From assembly GCA_964017145.1 (NCBI GenBank), contig OZ024849.1, forward strand, positions 620,001 to 684,000: DNA of 64,000 nt, in the 5' to 3' direction. This stretch comes from Agrocybe praecox (Eukaryota; Basidiomycota; Agaricomycetes; Agaricales; Agrocybaceae). The notes beneath the pieces were generated by a model. The model worked only from the letters and a program-made list of their open reading frames with translations, did no database searches and had not been told where the DNA came from. Position numbers and translations under genes: made by a program. This document shows, piece after piece, positions 11,189 to 21,464 of this stretch (position 1 is its first letter; each line of letters starts with the position of its first letter).

Positions 11189-13720
11189 ATGACGATCACC
11201 GTATTCTGGCCTCGTCCTACACAAGACTTGAACGAGGTGGAATACACCGTCTATGGGTGGACACAGCCTGCTATATGTGTAGCTGCACTTGTTTGTAATC
11301 CAACAAACAACTGTGTGTTTGACGAAACATCCTCCTGGCAAGCCGTCAAAAACTCCTGCGCAGGCGACCCAAAGCCCATTGGTACCTGCTCATTTTCCTT
11401 CCCCCACTTGTTATTTCCTACCAAGCTACGCTTATGGCACAAAGAGGAGCAGGAAGAGTTCACATACATCCTATATGACGCGCATATATCCAAGTCTTTG
11501 CGCTTTTATACCCTCCATCATCCGATACCCACACCCACACCCAAAGAAGACTACTACGCCGCACTTGCACGATATGATTTCACCTCTCAGCATGCACCAA
11601 AAAGCCCCGTGTTGGACGATACGGTCATCAACCAGATGAACGCCGCTTCGTTCGTCCAGTTTTTGCTCCATTCTTCTTCAAAACAACGAGAACAAAAACT
11701 CCTCCCAGCAACAGCTACGTTCCTGCTATCTTTTGCTTCTCCGTCGCATAATCGCAGCCGCGGCCTTTGCAACCCTCTGCTAACGCTGTACACCCTCCTC
11801 AAGCGGCTCACGAACCTCCATGCGTGGACGTACACCGAGGAACGACAAGGAGGGAAAGTGAAAGTGAGGGTGAAAATCAGATTGAAAGACATTTCTGCTG
11901 TCGGTGTGTATCCTTTCTTTCCTTCTGTTCCAAAACACCAACTAACTACCACCTCATAGCCCAACACATCGACACCCGACTCTCCCAAGCGCGCTTCTTT
12001 GCCACCCAAGTAAGCACGCTGCAGCGCAAGGATATCGGGAGCGTGGGGGTGTATGCGTGGAGGTATACCAAGTGAGTGTGTTGGTTTCTTTGTATTTCTT
12101 CGTTCGTACTTTCCTTCCTTCCGAGCTTTATTTCTTTCATTTCCTTTTCACCACATGAATAACAAATCACTAACGCGACACATCACAGCTTCTTCAACAC
12201 CGCCTGGCTCATCCTCAATGATATAACCCTCGGTGTCGCCTTTGGGTCTTACGTGGTCGATAACAGCGAGCTGTTGGCAGCGGTGTGGAATGGGGTCGTT
12301 AGGGTGTGTGTTCACACCTTCTATCAACAAGGAGAATACTAAAATTACATCATACACGACCAGGAATACATCTTCACCCATCTCCGGAACATTCTCGCAT
12401 GGCTGGACGCGTGGCCTGCAGGGCTCAAGCTCAATGCGGAGCTCAGCGCGTTCTATGTACGTGTTTTGGTTGGGGTGTTGGATTGGTGGGAAGGTGAGTT
12501 TTTTTTTCTTTTTTATTATTCACCCCGTTCTTTATTATATCATTTTACTAATACATGACATACCTATCTAGCATCTCTCCTGCCCCTCTCACCATCCCTA
12601 ATAAAAATCATGGGATCGCTAGCGGCACCTTTCGCTGCCTCTCCATCCCTTCTCACCCTTTCTTCCCTACCCCTCCTTTTCCTCCCCTTCGGCGGTCTCA
12701 CGCTCCTACTCTCCATCCTCTCAGATTTGACAACCCTACTGCTTACCCCACACTTGCGCATCGCGTATGAGCTCACGCGCGCTGTGTATCGGCTTGTGGG
12801 CGTCGTTGGTGGGGCGGGACTTTTAGGCGGTGTATTTAGAGGTGCGTTTGTGTTTCCTTCCTTGTCTCCTTGTCTCACCGCTCCTCGTCTTATATAGGCA
12901 AACGCTCAAACGCACTCCGTCAAAACCGCACGGACACGTTCCACTACGATCTCGATCAGCTCCTATTTGGGACAGTCGTGTTCACCCTCCTCGCGTTTCT
13001 CGGGCCGACAGTTGGGGTGTATTATTTAGTTTTTGGGGTGGTGAGTTGTCCATGATTTCTTCATTCTTCCGTGCAGAAGATAACTGAATGCGTTATTGGT
13101 TGATACAGATAAGGCTCATCACGCTCCTCCTGCAAGCGACGCTCGAGACGCTCCTCGCTCTGCTTAATCATTTTCCCTTGTTCTCGCTCATGTTGAGGGT
13201 GAAAGATCCGGGGAGGTTGGCCGGTGAGTTTCTTTTTCTTTCTGCTGAGAGTGAAATTGAATGATATTATAGGAAGTGTATACTTCCTGGTTCACCCTCC
13301 TAGTACGCGGCTCGTCAAGGTCAAAGATAACGATGCACTGGAGGTGGTACGATTACCGGTTCCAGCGTACCTCTCCCTCCAGAGCCAGCCGATCCCGTTT
13401 TCTGAGATATTTGTTCAGTATGGTACGTCTCCCTCTCTCCCTCCTTGTGCTCTTGAGCTTACTCAAAAAATTCAGTGCACCTCTTACAAAGACTCTTCAC
13501 GCATTATGACCCCTTGCGGCTGCTCTGGCTCGTGCTCAAGGGCGAGCATGTGCGTTCTATTGGGAGGTTTGAGAGGGGTGTTGGGGGGTATGGGTTTAGA
13601 GTCGATGACTTCTGGGGGGATGAGGACGAGGGTTTTAGGTACGGGGGTGAGGATGGGGGTGACATGGGAAATGGGGAGGAAGGAAGAGGGAAGGAGAAGG
13701 AGAAGGAGAAAGTGGAGTAG
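11189..13720 (+). CDS. GPI1: GPI-GlcNAc transferase subunit GPI1/PIG-Q
   Basis: Subunit of the ER-membrane complex that transfers N-acetylglucosamine to phosphatidylinositol, the first step of GPI-anchor synthesis. I start at the ATG at 11189, giving [13 protein letters not shown], the usual N-terminal FWP of the family. First exons: 11189-11903, 11960-12071 and 12189-12303; these join in frame, and at least five more short introns follow. Family blocks in order: [37 protein letters not shown], a membrane pair ([19 protein letters not shown]...), [20 protein letters not shown] and [12 protein letters not shown], then [19 protein letters not shown] and FLVHPP. The tail is Gly/Glu/Lys-rich and ends KEKEKEKVE. 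The gene looks intact. A second copy further right has been almost wholly deleted, so this is the functional one. Confidence 0.9.
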
Positions 13721-14421
13721 GCAGATTTGTGGTGTCGGGCGCTTAATGGGATATATATATTCCCACACTGGGCACCCACGCCGATCGGTGAGGGTTGTTT
13801 GATCCAGGGTCTTGGGAACGGGACTGGAAACACTCTAGGCGTGCTGAAGTTAACAAGTATTACTTAGTTGAGTGGCTTGAGTTTGAACGAGTTGCTAAAA
13901 GCACTGCTTGATCACAACGGATACCAAATACCGTCTTGAATTTCCCTGAACAGCTGCGCTAATAGGACCAAATTGAGTTTGAAAATTTAGCGGGGTTTGC
14001 GGCTTCCGCTAGGTGCGACGTTATTCACCTTCGTATTACCCTTCCCGACCACCCTACGAGCCTCTTTTTGCCATACTACAATATTTCATTTCTGTTTAGG
14101 ATAAAGCGCCGCTTTTTACAATTTTCTTTTGATCATGCAACATGATACAGTTGCTGATATACATTTCCGAATGTTTGTATACCGAACGTTTTCAGGCTTG
14201 AAAGTGCACTTATATCTAGCCTCTTTCACTGACGCTGGCTAGCTTATCTGCCGCTTGCGTGTGATACACCATTTAAATTATATTGAATAAACATTTTCCG
14301 TCAAGAACTGCGGCGCTGCAGACCGTGGAAGTCGCCTACTGTTATATTTAGGGCCTAATAGGCTTGTATTTGATCAATTCGGCCTTCGAAAGGCAGTACT
14401 TATAGCTACTATATCCGGTGT
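13721..14421. repeat. GPI1 3' flank, duplicated at 21465-22380
   Basis: Non-coding sequence that is repeated, with about the spacing kept, at 21465-22380. Shared tracts include tattcccacactg, gggactggaaacactct, cttgatcacaac and cttgaaagtgcacttata. It continues the tandem duplication described under findings. No gene seen. Confidence 0.7.
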
Positions 14422-14556
14422 ATGATGCAGGAAACGGGAACCTCTTGCGAGTCCTACATTCGCAGCCAAAAATACGATATCCAACAGCTGCCAAATGAAC
14501 TCCTCCTTCGTATTTTCTCGGATGCGGAGCTTCAACTTACCCTACATGATCTATAA
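14422..14556 (+). pseudogene. F-box-like fragment
   Basis: An ATG-started frame of 44 codons ends in a stop after an F-box-like core, IQQLPNELLLRIFSDAE. F-box proteins are SCF ubiquitin ligase adaptors, and in agarics they often begin with exactly such a LPxELLxxIF helix. Nothing resembling the rest of an F-box protein follows, so this is a 5' remnant at the junction between the two duplicated segments. The corresponding place in the other copy (about 22440-22510) has diverged beyond recognition. Confidence 0.4.
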
Positions 14557-14839
14557 TCCTTCATGGAGTAAATATGTAGTACAAAATGGAAAGACCTACT
14601 GCCGCTTGCGAAATATCCACCCTTTAAATCGCCGCAGATTAATCGATTTATTTCACCGCATGCTCAGAAGCTCCTGCTTCTGCTTTCAAGAAAAACGGAG
14701 AGAAAGAAACACGCCTATAGACCCTCGAGAACCTGCAATATCAATACATCGACCCAGAGGTCATAGATATATAGACGCTATAGAATATTGTCCCAGTATC
14801 TCGACATTCCCGAGGAATTTTTGCCTGTGAAAACGGTTC

Positions 14840-15329
14840 TGTCGACTCCTAAGGCCTTGAATAGAAGGAGAAAGTAAAAGTAAATGGACATGAGAATCTG
14901 AACTATGTATTCACCGCCCGAGCTTCAATCACTGACTTCCTCTTCATTACTAGTAGTATCATGATACATGAATACAATCCACCGGATCCAGTTGCTATAT
15001 ATATGTACATGCATAACGTCGTTTGGTTCAACTTGAAATACTACTCATGTGCTTGCATTCAGAAAATCATTCGTCCTGGACTGACATCGGGATGACATTT
15101 CATTTACACTATTTACTCAGACCCCAACGTGCAAGTTATAAGTCTCTTTTCTTTTGTTACACACTGTAGGCCAAAATCTATCCATTATTATCTCGGTCTT
15201 CCGATACCAAGGTCCTAAAATACTTACAACCTTTACCTAACTATGAAACCAAAAACTTGACCAAAACCCCTTTTCAAAGAATCAAATCGGGCCTGACCGG
15301 GAATTGAACCCGGGGCCTCAATTGGGGAC
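14840..15329. repeat. Second copy of the 3331-3798 segment
   Basis: Copy of the sequence upstream of the M35 gene at 4345, including the B-box half of the tRNA-like sequence (15285-15329). It stops abruptly at the octamer ttggggac (15322-15329), where a transposon begins. The copy resumes at 18442. Confidence 0.75.
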
Positions 15330-16379
15330 TGGGCAAAAGGAAATCAGCGAGACCCAAGCGAGCTCGCTCGCTCGCTTTTCTCACAAGCGCCTCAGTGCTA
15401 ATCCGCGCGAGTGTCGGAGTTTAAATGCATCATGACATGCACGACTTTGAGTCGTTTTTGTAAATATCCGTGATATATAGTACCTTAAAAACAAGTTCTA
15501 AGTGATGAGTAGTATCATAGGTAGCCCCATGTAGAATTTTGAAGCAGCAGAGTAGGCAGTACATTTTGTGTGCCTACATATGTCTTCAAATTACACCAAA
15601 TATGGACCAAGTTAGTCGGCCAGGTCTGATTTTAGTCCCAAAAGATGTTTCCAAGTTTCAGAGACCATGAGGCAGCAGTATGTTAAATATATCTTTTAGA
15701 ACCTACAAAATGGTCTTTGAACATTTTTCAAGTTCTCGCTCATGTCTCGATTGTGCTCGCTCATGTCGCGCTTGTTCTTGCAGATATTTAGAATCGCGCG
15801 CGCCAGTTTATAGTTGTCTACGCAGCTTCACGCAACCTGTTGCAACTCAATTGAAGTGCTAAATACCTTGTAGGCGAACCGTGGGTAAATCAGATTGATG
15901 AAGTTCCATATCGAGGTGATTATCGCGCAAGCCGGCAAATTTTAAATCTAATCTTGACTTCCTACATCAAGTTCCGCCTACGTCCATGGTTTTGGTCAGT
16001 TATATGTCACTTATGAAATTTTATTATGCTTATCCGATGTTTGTCACATGCCATCCACGTCTCATAGGGATTTCTTAAACATGTTTATCGATATTTTCGA
16101 CCACCAGACGGTCAGGTAAATCAAGATGTCAATGGTGGTTCCCTATCACTTGATAACTGTGTTCCTATTTGTGATGCTCATGGTGCGCTATCACCTCCCG
16201 GATAATGTCATGAAAAGTGAATCATATCTATATCTTGTTCAAAATCAGGCCGTCTCGAAGGATATAGGAGGATCCAGACAATTTCAGCATCCCTCTTAAA
16301 ACCACCCTTGGGTACGAGTTTATTTCTAATTAATTTATACTGTCTGACGACATAATAACTTAAAATAAATTACAAGGTC

Positions 16380-16681
16380 AATCTCAAGCACCAATTAATA
16401 ATCTCGCTACTGCTGGACTCCCACAGGTTTCTGTTTCATCGAGCTTGAAAACTGTCGATGTGCTTTCTTGGGATGGCTGGCCAGACGGTATAATTGACTC
16501 TGATTATACACTGGCCGAATACAAAGAAACTGGAAAACTACAGGTTCACTGGGCAACAAAGGACCATGCACCTTCAAAAGGCAACAAGAGCGCGACTCAT
16601 TGTCTACTTTCTCTCTCGGATTATCTACCAACTCATAAGATTATCAACAAACCACATATTAAGGATGTTTTCAAACTTTAA
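16380..16681 (+). pseudogene. Possible transposase-related exon fragment
   Basis: An open stretch encodes VSSSLKTVDVLSWDGWPDGI, then IDSDYTLAEYKETGKLQVHW and THCLLSL, ending in a stop at 16681. It sits inside the 3.1-kb transposon, on the opposite strand to the secreted protein gene. The composition suggests real coding sequence, and the WDGWP...YT...Y..TGKL pattern reminds me of the N terminus of fungal Mutator-like transposases. This is recollection, not a demonstrated match. Upstream sequence in this element does not give a continuous frame. Confidence 0.3.
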
Positions 16682-17005
16682 ATACTGTTGGTGGGCACGG
16701 ACACGGATAACGGACACAGACACAGACACGATTTTTTATTGAATTCTACTTCAATTTATTGTACAAGAATCACGGCAAGGCTTTTTTTTTGTTCGTTTTG
16801 TAGGTTAAGTGATATAATCACATTGTAGCGTTTAGGACACAGACGACTCGGATCTGCAGCTGCACGAGTGACACGTAATGTAGAAAGATCCTAAAAGTGT
16901 ATGGAAAGTAAATCAATAACGACGTTGAATACACACTAGATGAACGCAGTTGTAAACACCTACGTTTGTTCCACAGATCGAGATTGAGATTCGAGCTCTC
17001 AACGT

Positions 17006-17356
17006 TCAGCAACCGCTGTAGCATGCTGGGTCGCCAGAGCAGTCAGCATCGGAGTGGCAGACGGTCTCCGGCAAGGTCCAGCACCAGCCTCCACTGGAAC
17101 AGTACTTCCAGCAAGAGCTGGGCGAATCGTTCGTCCCACAGCCATACCCAACTGCAGATGGAGAGTCGGAGACTGTCGTGTTGGATGGGGCGTTGCTACA
17201 GTGATTTGTTAGCTCGTAGGTTGTGTATATAGCTATGCGTAGCACGTACGTCTTCATGCTGGTGTCCTCGCTGGGAGCGGCAATGACAAGGCTGGTGCTT
17301 GCGAGCATCATCGCCATTGCAGTGGTGGCAAGGAAGGACTTGAAAATTAGTTGCAT
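17006..17356 (-). CDS. Small secreted cysteine-rich protein
   Basis: Two exons, 17356-17250 and 17195-17006, with a 54-base GTACGT...TGTAG intron, join in frame to 98 residues. The start at 17356 gives a clear signal peptide, MQLIFKSFLATTAMAMMLAS followed by TSLVIAA and a likely cleavage before PSED. The mature part of about 70 residues has a Thr/Ser-rich lead (NAPSNTTVSDSPS). A compact domain follows with eight cysteines in YGC, SSCWKYC, GGWCW, ETVC, DADC, DPAC and SGC, enough for four disulphides. I do not recognise the family. The size and cysteine content match the small secreted proteins that fungi use as candidate effectors or antimicrobial peptides. It lies wholly inside a transposon. 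Confidence 0.65.
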   Translation of the reverse strand: MQLIFKSFLATTAMAMMLASTSLVIAAPSEDTSMKTYVLRIAIYTTYELTNHCSNAPSNTTVSDSPSAVGYGCGTNDSPSSCWKYCSSGGWCWTLPETVCHSDADCSGDPACYSGC

Positions 17357-18291
17357 GGTTTGTTGCAGATATGACACTGATATTTGCGTTTGGGTGCGTT
17401 GTTTGTTGAGGGACACCTGCCTTGCAAGAACGCTTCTCTTATATGTCTTTCGAAGGCAAGGTGACGCATGTTTCTAAATATCGTTGGAATACTTCTTCTT
17501 CCTTGCTTGTGCTCCGATGACTCAGATATGACGACCGTAGCAGCGCTGAGGAGTTGGTGTCAAGCGCTGAGCCTTAATCTACTCAAGACGGCTCCTCACA
17601 GAAGCCAAAAAGAAGATAATATAAGTCGTCCGCAAGGCCGCCCCACATACAAGAATCCAAAAAGTCCATCGAGCGCGGGGCATGAGTAATGGTAATAATC
17701 ACAACTATGTGTATCAGGTATGTGTAGATTCGCAGACCGTACTGCTGTCCTGGCGTTTCGATCAATTTGTCCGACAGGGGTGTGACTTGTGACCGGTTGA
17801 CCATTTGGACGAAATTTTTGGATCGTCCAAAACTTGTTGACGAAATGGTATAGTATGTTCTAATCACGCTGGCTCGGGTCACACACACACCTTATTGACT
17901 TAAGTTTACAGACGCCGCAGATGGAGCATCATAGTTCTAGTGAGATACGTTATTCCACGCAGAAGAGTACGTGTGATTCATTAAACTTTGATTTAAAAAT
18001 ATTACATGAAGTGAAGCCCGGACCTCATAAAAATTGGATCTACATATAATGGCACTGGACATAGGTCATGACATTAAAAGACTGAAAATAATTGGTCCTT
18101 GATAGCCAGCGACGGGTGCTTCCTGGCACGGATGTCTGTTTATCCGACAAAAAAGGAAGCTCGGGAACAGAGAACCATACTCACGATCCCCGATGCATTA
18201 ATTTACACTAGGCGCAGAAATGCATTTGTGTAGTTCAAAAATCCATATATAATTAAATTGGAAATGCTAACTTTTCCTAACTGACATACTT

Positions 18292-18420
18292 GTGCTCGCT
18301 GATGTTGCGCTTATGCTCGCTGAGGTCGCACCAGTGCTTGTTGAGGTCGCGCTTGTGCTCGCTGATGTCACACTTTGGCTCGCTGATGTTGCGCTGATAC
18401 TCCCTCGTCTCGCTCGCGCT
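18292..18420. repeat. 21-bp subterminal repeats of the transposon
   Basis: About five imperfect tandem units of 21 bases, each starting gctcgctgatg or gcttgttgagg and ending in a gcgctt-like half, lie just inside the right end of the 3.1-kb element. Repeats of this kind near transposon ends are commonly transposase binding sites; that role is inferred. Confidence 0.65.
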
Positions 18421-18441
18421 CACGCTAAAAGATGTGTGCCC

Positions 18442-18970
18442 TTGGGGACCTTCGCGTACCGCTGCTCGATAGTCCACCATCCCCTCGATAGTCCAACTGA
18501 ACGAGAACAATTGAGATTCCTCAAACCGACCAATAAAAAAGCTCCTGGCTCTGAGAAGGTTGGAATTTGGAAACCACTAGACAGTGATGCGCGTGATCGT
18601 GGGGTGGGAAAGTTTGGGACTACAACTCCAGATCAAATCTGCCTACATACATTCCCCGTTCAAGCGCTCAACGTTCAACATTCAACCCTCAATAGGCTGC
18701 ACATGTTCGCCCTTAAGCAGAGGTTCTCATTCACGGGAATCCATAATAATCAAGACACCAATTTACAGTGGAACTGGAATAGACGCCTGTATTTCGACAC
18801 GGGATATGGATGAAGTACAGGCAGACAGATGAACTGATCGAACTTCCACGGACATTCCAATAATCAAGCTTCATGTACTAGACTCTAGGACTGATAAGAT
18901 GTCGTGGTATAAGTCTACACCGTACTCCTCCCTCTATCCTCAAGTTTTGGTGCATTCATTTCATCAAGAT
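18442..18970. repeat. Second copy of the M35 upstream region
   Basis: Closely matches 3791-4344 (shared aaaaaagctcctggctctg, gttggaatttggaaaccact and cattccccgttcaagcgctc). It contains the A-box half of the tRNA-like sequence and presumably the promoter of the next gene. Confidence 0.75.
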
Positions 18971-20287
18971 ATGTCGCCAAACATCATTCGCGGCCTGGCA
19001 GTCTTCGCTTATGTCATAGTGTATGTTTCTGCCACCTCGATACTATCCGTCGAATTAACCGGTAAGAATCCAATTCCATGAAATCAATGATATTATCCGT
19101 TAATATGACGCGCACTTGCAGGCCCAGAACATGTGAACTCGATACGAGACCTCAAAGTTCAAGCAACTCTCACCAACGTCGGGGATCAGACCATTCGCGT
19201 GCTCAATGATCCTAGAGGACCGCTCTCTACAATGGCAACTGACAGGTTTGCCATTGCCAATGAGGCGGGAGAAAGCCCTTCGTTCGTAGGTATCAATGTC
19301 AAATATGTGCCAAAGATGGCTGCTGCTATGCATGCGTACTCCGTTTTGGCACCGGGGAAAAGTGTCACGGTAGAACATGATAGTCAGTCGGGCTTTTATT
19401 GGTCTTTTCATTATCTTTAATCCTGAGATGATCTGAATTATAGTTTCCCTTGCATACGACTTCACTTCTTCCGGTCCGGGATACTACACGATTGACGTCC
19501 AAAACGTCTTTTACATCGTCAACACATCCAATGGAGGAGTATTGCCTATATCCGCCGATACGTCTGCTTTCTACACTCACATTCCAGATGGAAGCGAACT
19601 ATCGATAGAAACTTTCACCGAGTTGGACTCGGACTCGGACTCGCCTCTGAACGCATGGGCTTCCTTCCAAGGGTGCTCTTCCACACAGAAGACTGCCATA
19701 AACTCTGCCGTGTCTGCGGCTCAGACATACGCGACACGCGCTTATAATAACATCAAATCCTCCAAAGGAACCAGCGCCCGATACAAGAAATGGTTTGGCG
19801 CATACGACTCTGCGAGGTTTAGTACTGTCGTTGGGCACTTCAAGAGGATCAGCCGGAATAAGTTTGCAAGCTTCACGTACGATTGTACATGCAAGGATAA
19901 GGATACGTATGCGTGGGTGAAAGCGAATCAGTGAGTTCTGTCCGTTTGCTTGAAATTGAAAATTTGGAAGTTTGACAACTTGTTCGTACTCGTAGGTTTG
20001 GTACTATACATCTCTGTCCCCTATTTTGGAAAGCACCCAAGATTGGGACAGATTCCAAGGTTTGTTTATTTTGTCATTTAACCACTGCTCTATTGTTCCT
20101 TTGGAAGCTCATGATAATTTCCATATAGGCTGGAACCCTCATCCACGAAGCATCCCATTACAAGAAGAACGGAGGGACGGAAGACTACAAATATGGAACT
20201 GAAGATTGCGAGAACCTTGCGAAGAGTAACCCGGGTCGTGCTATCATGAATGCAGATAATCATCAGTATTTTGCGGAGAATGCCTGA
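18971..20287 (+). CDS. Secreted peptidyl-Lys metalloendopeptidase (M35), copy 4
   Basis: Duplicate of the gene at 4345-5652, with the same five-exon structure and identical exon lengths: 18971-19061, 19122-19382, 19444-19930, 19996-20059 and 20129-20287, 353 residues. Signal peptide MSPNIIRGLAVFAYVIVYVSA; propeptide NSIRDLKVQATLTNVGDQTI; catalytic blocks FQGCSSTQK, KKWFGAYDSARFST, YDCTCKDKDTYAWVKANQ, FGTIHLCPLFWKAPKIGTDS-like, HEASHY and GGTEDYKYG, ending ADNHQYFAENA. All zinc ligands are kept. Differences from copy 3 concentrate in the surface of the catalytic domain and the C-terminal helix, while the propeptide is nearly unchanged. That is the pattern expected if copies are diverging in substrate preference. 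Confidence 0.9.
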
Positions 20288-20299
20288 ATTGTTTTCGTT

Positions 20300-20530
20300 T
20301 CTTAGAGAGCCTGATTTCTGTGACTGGAGGCCCGGCTTGCCGAGCCGAGTACTTGACAATTAACTCCGCTTAAATCGGACTTGACAAGCAAATGTGTGCG
20401 ATGTTTTGATGTGTGGACGAGTGTTTTAGTTACGGGGGTGAGAATGGGGTGACATTGGAAAATGGGGGGAGGGGGGGAAGGGGAAGGAGAAAGTGGAATA
20501 GCCAGATTTGTGGGGTCGGGCGCTTAATGT
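20300..20530 (+). pseudogene. Remnants of a second GPI1 copy
   Basis: 20306-20415 matches the 5' flank of GPI1 (11090-11180, cttgacaagcaaatgtgtgcgatgtt). 20415-20530 matches the last coding bases and stop of GPI1 (13610-13750, tttaggtacgggggtgag through gtcgggcgcttaatg). Everything between, about 2.4 kb of coding sequence, is missing. The duplicated GPI1 was therefore lost by internal deletion. Confidence 0.75.
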
Positions 20531-20541
20531 TATAGTGACTA

Positions 20542-21460
20542 AGATAGGGAGCGTCAGGTACCAGCACCCTTACATAATGTGATTAGTAAGCGCCAAGAGT
20601 GGCAAAATGTGGGCTGTCGAAAATCTGAAAGTTACTCCCCGCCAATTTTGTTGATTTCGCACTACATTCTATCCTACAACTTGTTTATCAAATGTCGAAC
20701 TGTACGTGCAGAGTTTCCTGTATAGTGCCGCTTCCGTTTAGGTTTTGATTCAGCTGCCTCCTTTGCGGCCTGAATTGCGACTGCCTGTGCTTCTGCAAGT
20801 ATGGCGTTGAACCGGTAAATCTGCTCCTCTGTTTCCAATTCTTTCAACTCATCATCATCCATCTCCTCATCTCCGAAGTCTGAATCTTCATCACTGTATG
20901 GCTCTTCGTCCAAAAAGAAAAACCCCTCCTCCAGTAAATCTGAGGGGCCATTCTGTGCTGATGGAACATAGGTTTCATCCTTGGAGTCGGTAATGTCCTC
21001 AACTGTGGCCTTTTGGTGTCCAGAAGTTCCCTTAAGGTTCTTCAAGCGTGATGTCGTGTTCTTGGAAGGTCGTGTTATGTTTCTGATGTGTCTGGTGTAT
21101 ATATTTTTGCAGTTTTGGGCACCATTTGCGACTGCTAATTGCCCCTCATATGGTCACGTGCACTGTTTATGTAAGCGGCAAAATCATTGGGTCAAAATTT
21201 TAATTTTTTTTCTCTCCTTTTTTTCTGGACGTTTTGAAGCATTCTGGATGTTTTTGTTTATAAAATATTTAAAGGGTAATTTTGGGACGTGTATTTTTTT
21301 TCTTCCAAAATAAATCCCATAGAAATGTTTCCTATCCTATTCTGCACCTTTCTATGGTGCCGAAAATGTTATAATTGGGTTGTGGTTGTGGCAATAAAGG
21401 CTGCAACTGACGATGATTTCCTGCTTACATAAGGGTGCTGGTACCTGACGCTCCCTATCT
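20542..21460. mobile_element. 919-bp transposon with perfect terminal inverted repeats
   Basis: Both ends carry the same 31-base inverted repeat, beginning AGATAGGGAGCGTCAGG, without mismatch. TA dinucleotides flank it (20540-20541 and 21461-21462). The interrupted sequence is continuous in the paralogous GPI1 3' region at about 13750, so this is an insertion. A TA target site fits the Tc1/mariner-pogo group. It carries only one short frame, so it is non-autonomous. Confidence 0.75.
20674..21045 (-). CDS. Acidic ORF inside the 919-bp transposon
   Basis: A 123-residue frame starting MKNLKGTSGHQKATVEDIT. A strongly acidic middle (DEEPYSDEDSDFGDEEMDDD) is followed by a helix (AILAEAQAVAIQAAKEAAE) and a basic end, KPKRKRHYTGNSARTVRHL. 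It fills the centre of the inverted-repeat element and is probably the leftover N-terminal part of that element's transposase. I cannot name a family with confidence. Whether it is expressed is unknown. Confidence 0.35.
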   Translation of the reverse strand: MKNLKGTSGHQKATVEDITDSKDETYVPSAQNGPSDLLEEGFFFLDEEPYSDEDSDFGDEEMDDDELKELETEEQIYRFNAILAEAQAVAIQAAKEAAESKPKRKRHYTGNSARTVRHLINKL

Positions 21461-21464
21461 TATA

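Larger units (their letters stand above)
15330..18441. mobile_element. 3.1-kb DNA transposon with 8-bp target duplication
   Basis: Insertion of 3112 bases flanked by a perfect 8-base direct repeat (ttggggac at 15322-15329 and 18442-18449). It is absent from the paralogous site at 3791-3798. Its ends are weakly inverted (TGGGCAAAAG versus GGGCACACAT read from the other end) and rich in short repeats. At least five 21-base units built on gctcgctgatg lie at 18292-18400, and gctcgctcgc runs lie near 15355. An 8-base duplication with subterminal repeats fits a hAT or Mutator-type element. No intact transposase is visible, so it is probably non-autonomous. It contains a small secreted protein gene at 17006-17356. 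Confidence 0.7.

Noticed and set aside
18292..18813. 173-codon plus-strand frame with a repeated (L)ADVAL pattern
   Set aside because: The pattern is the translation of the 21-base subterminal repeats; the frame then runs through non-coding duplicated flank.
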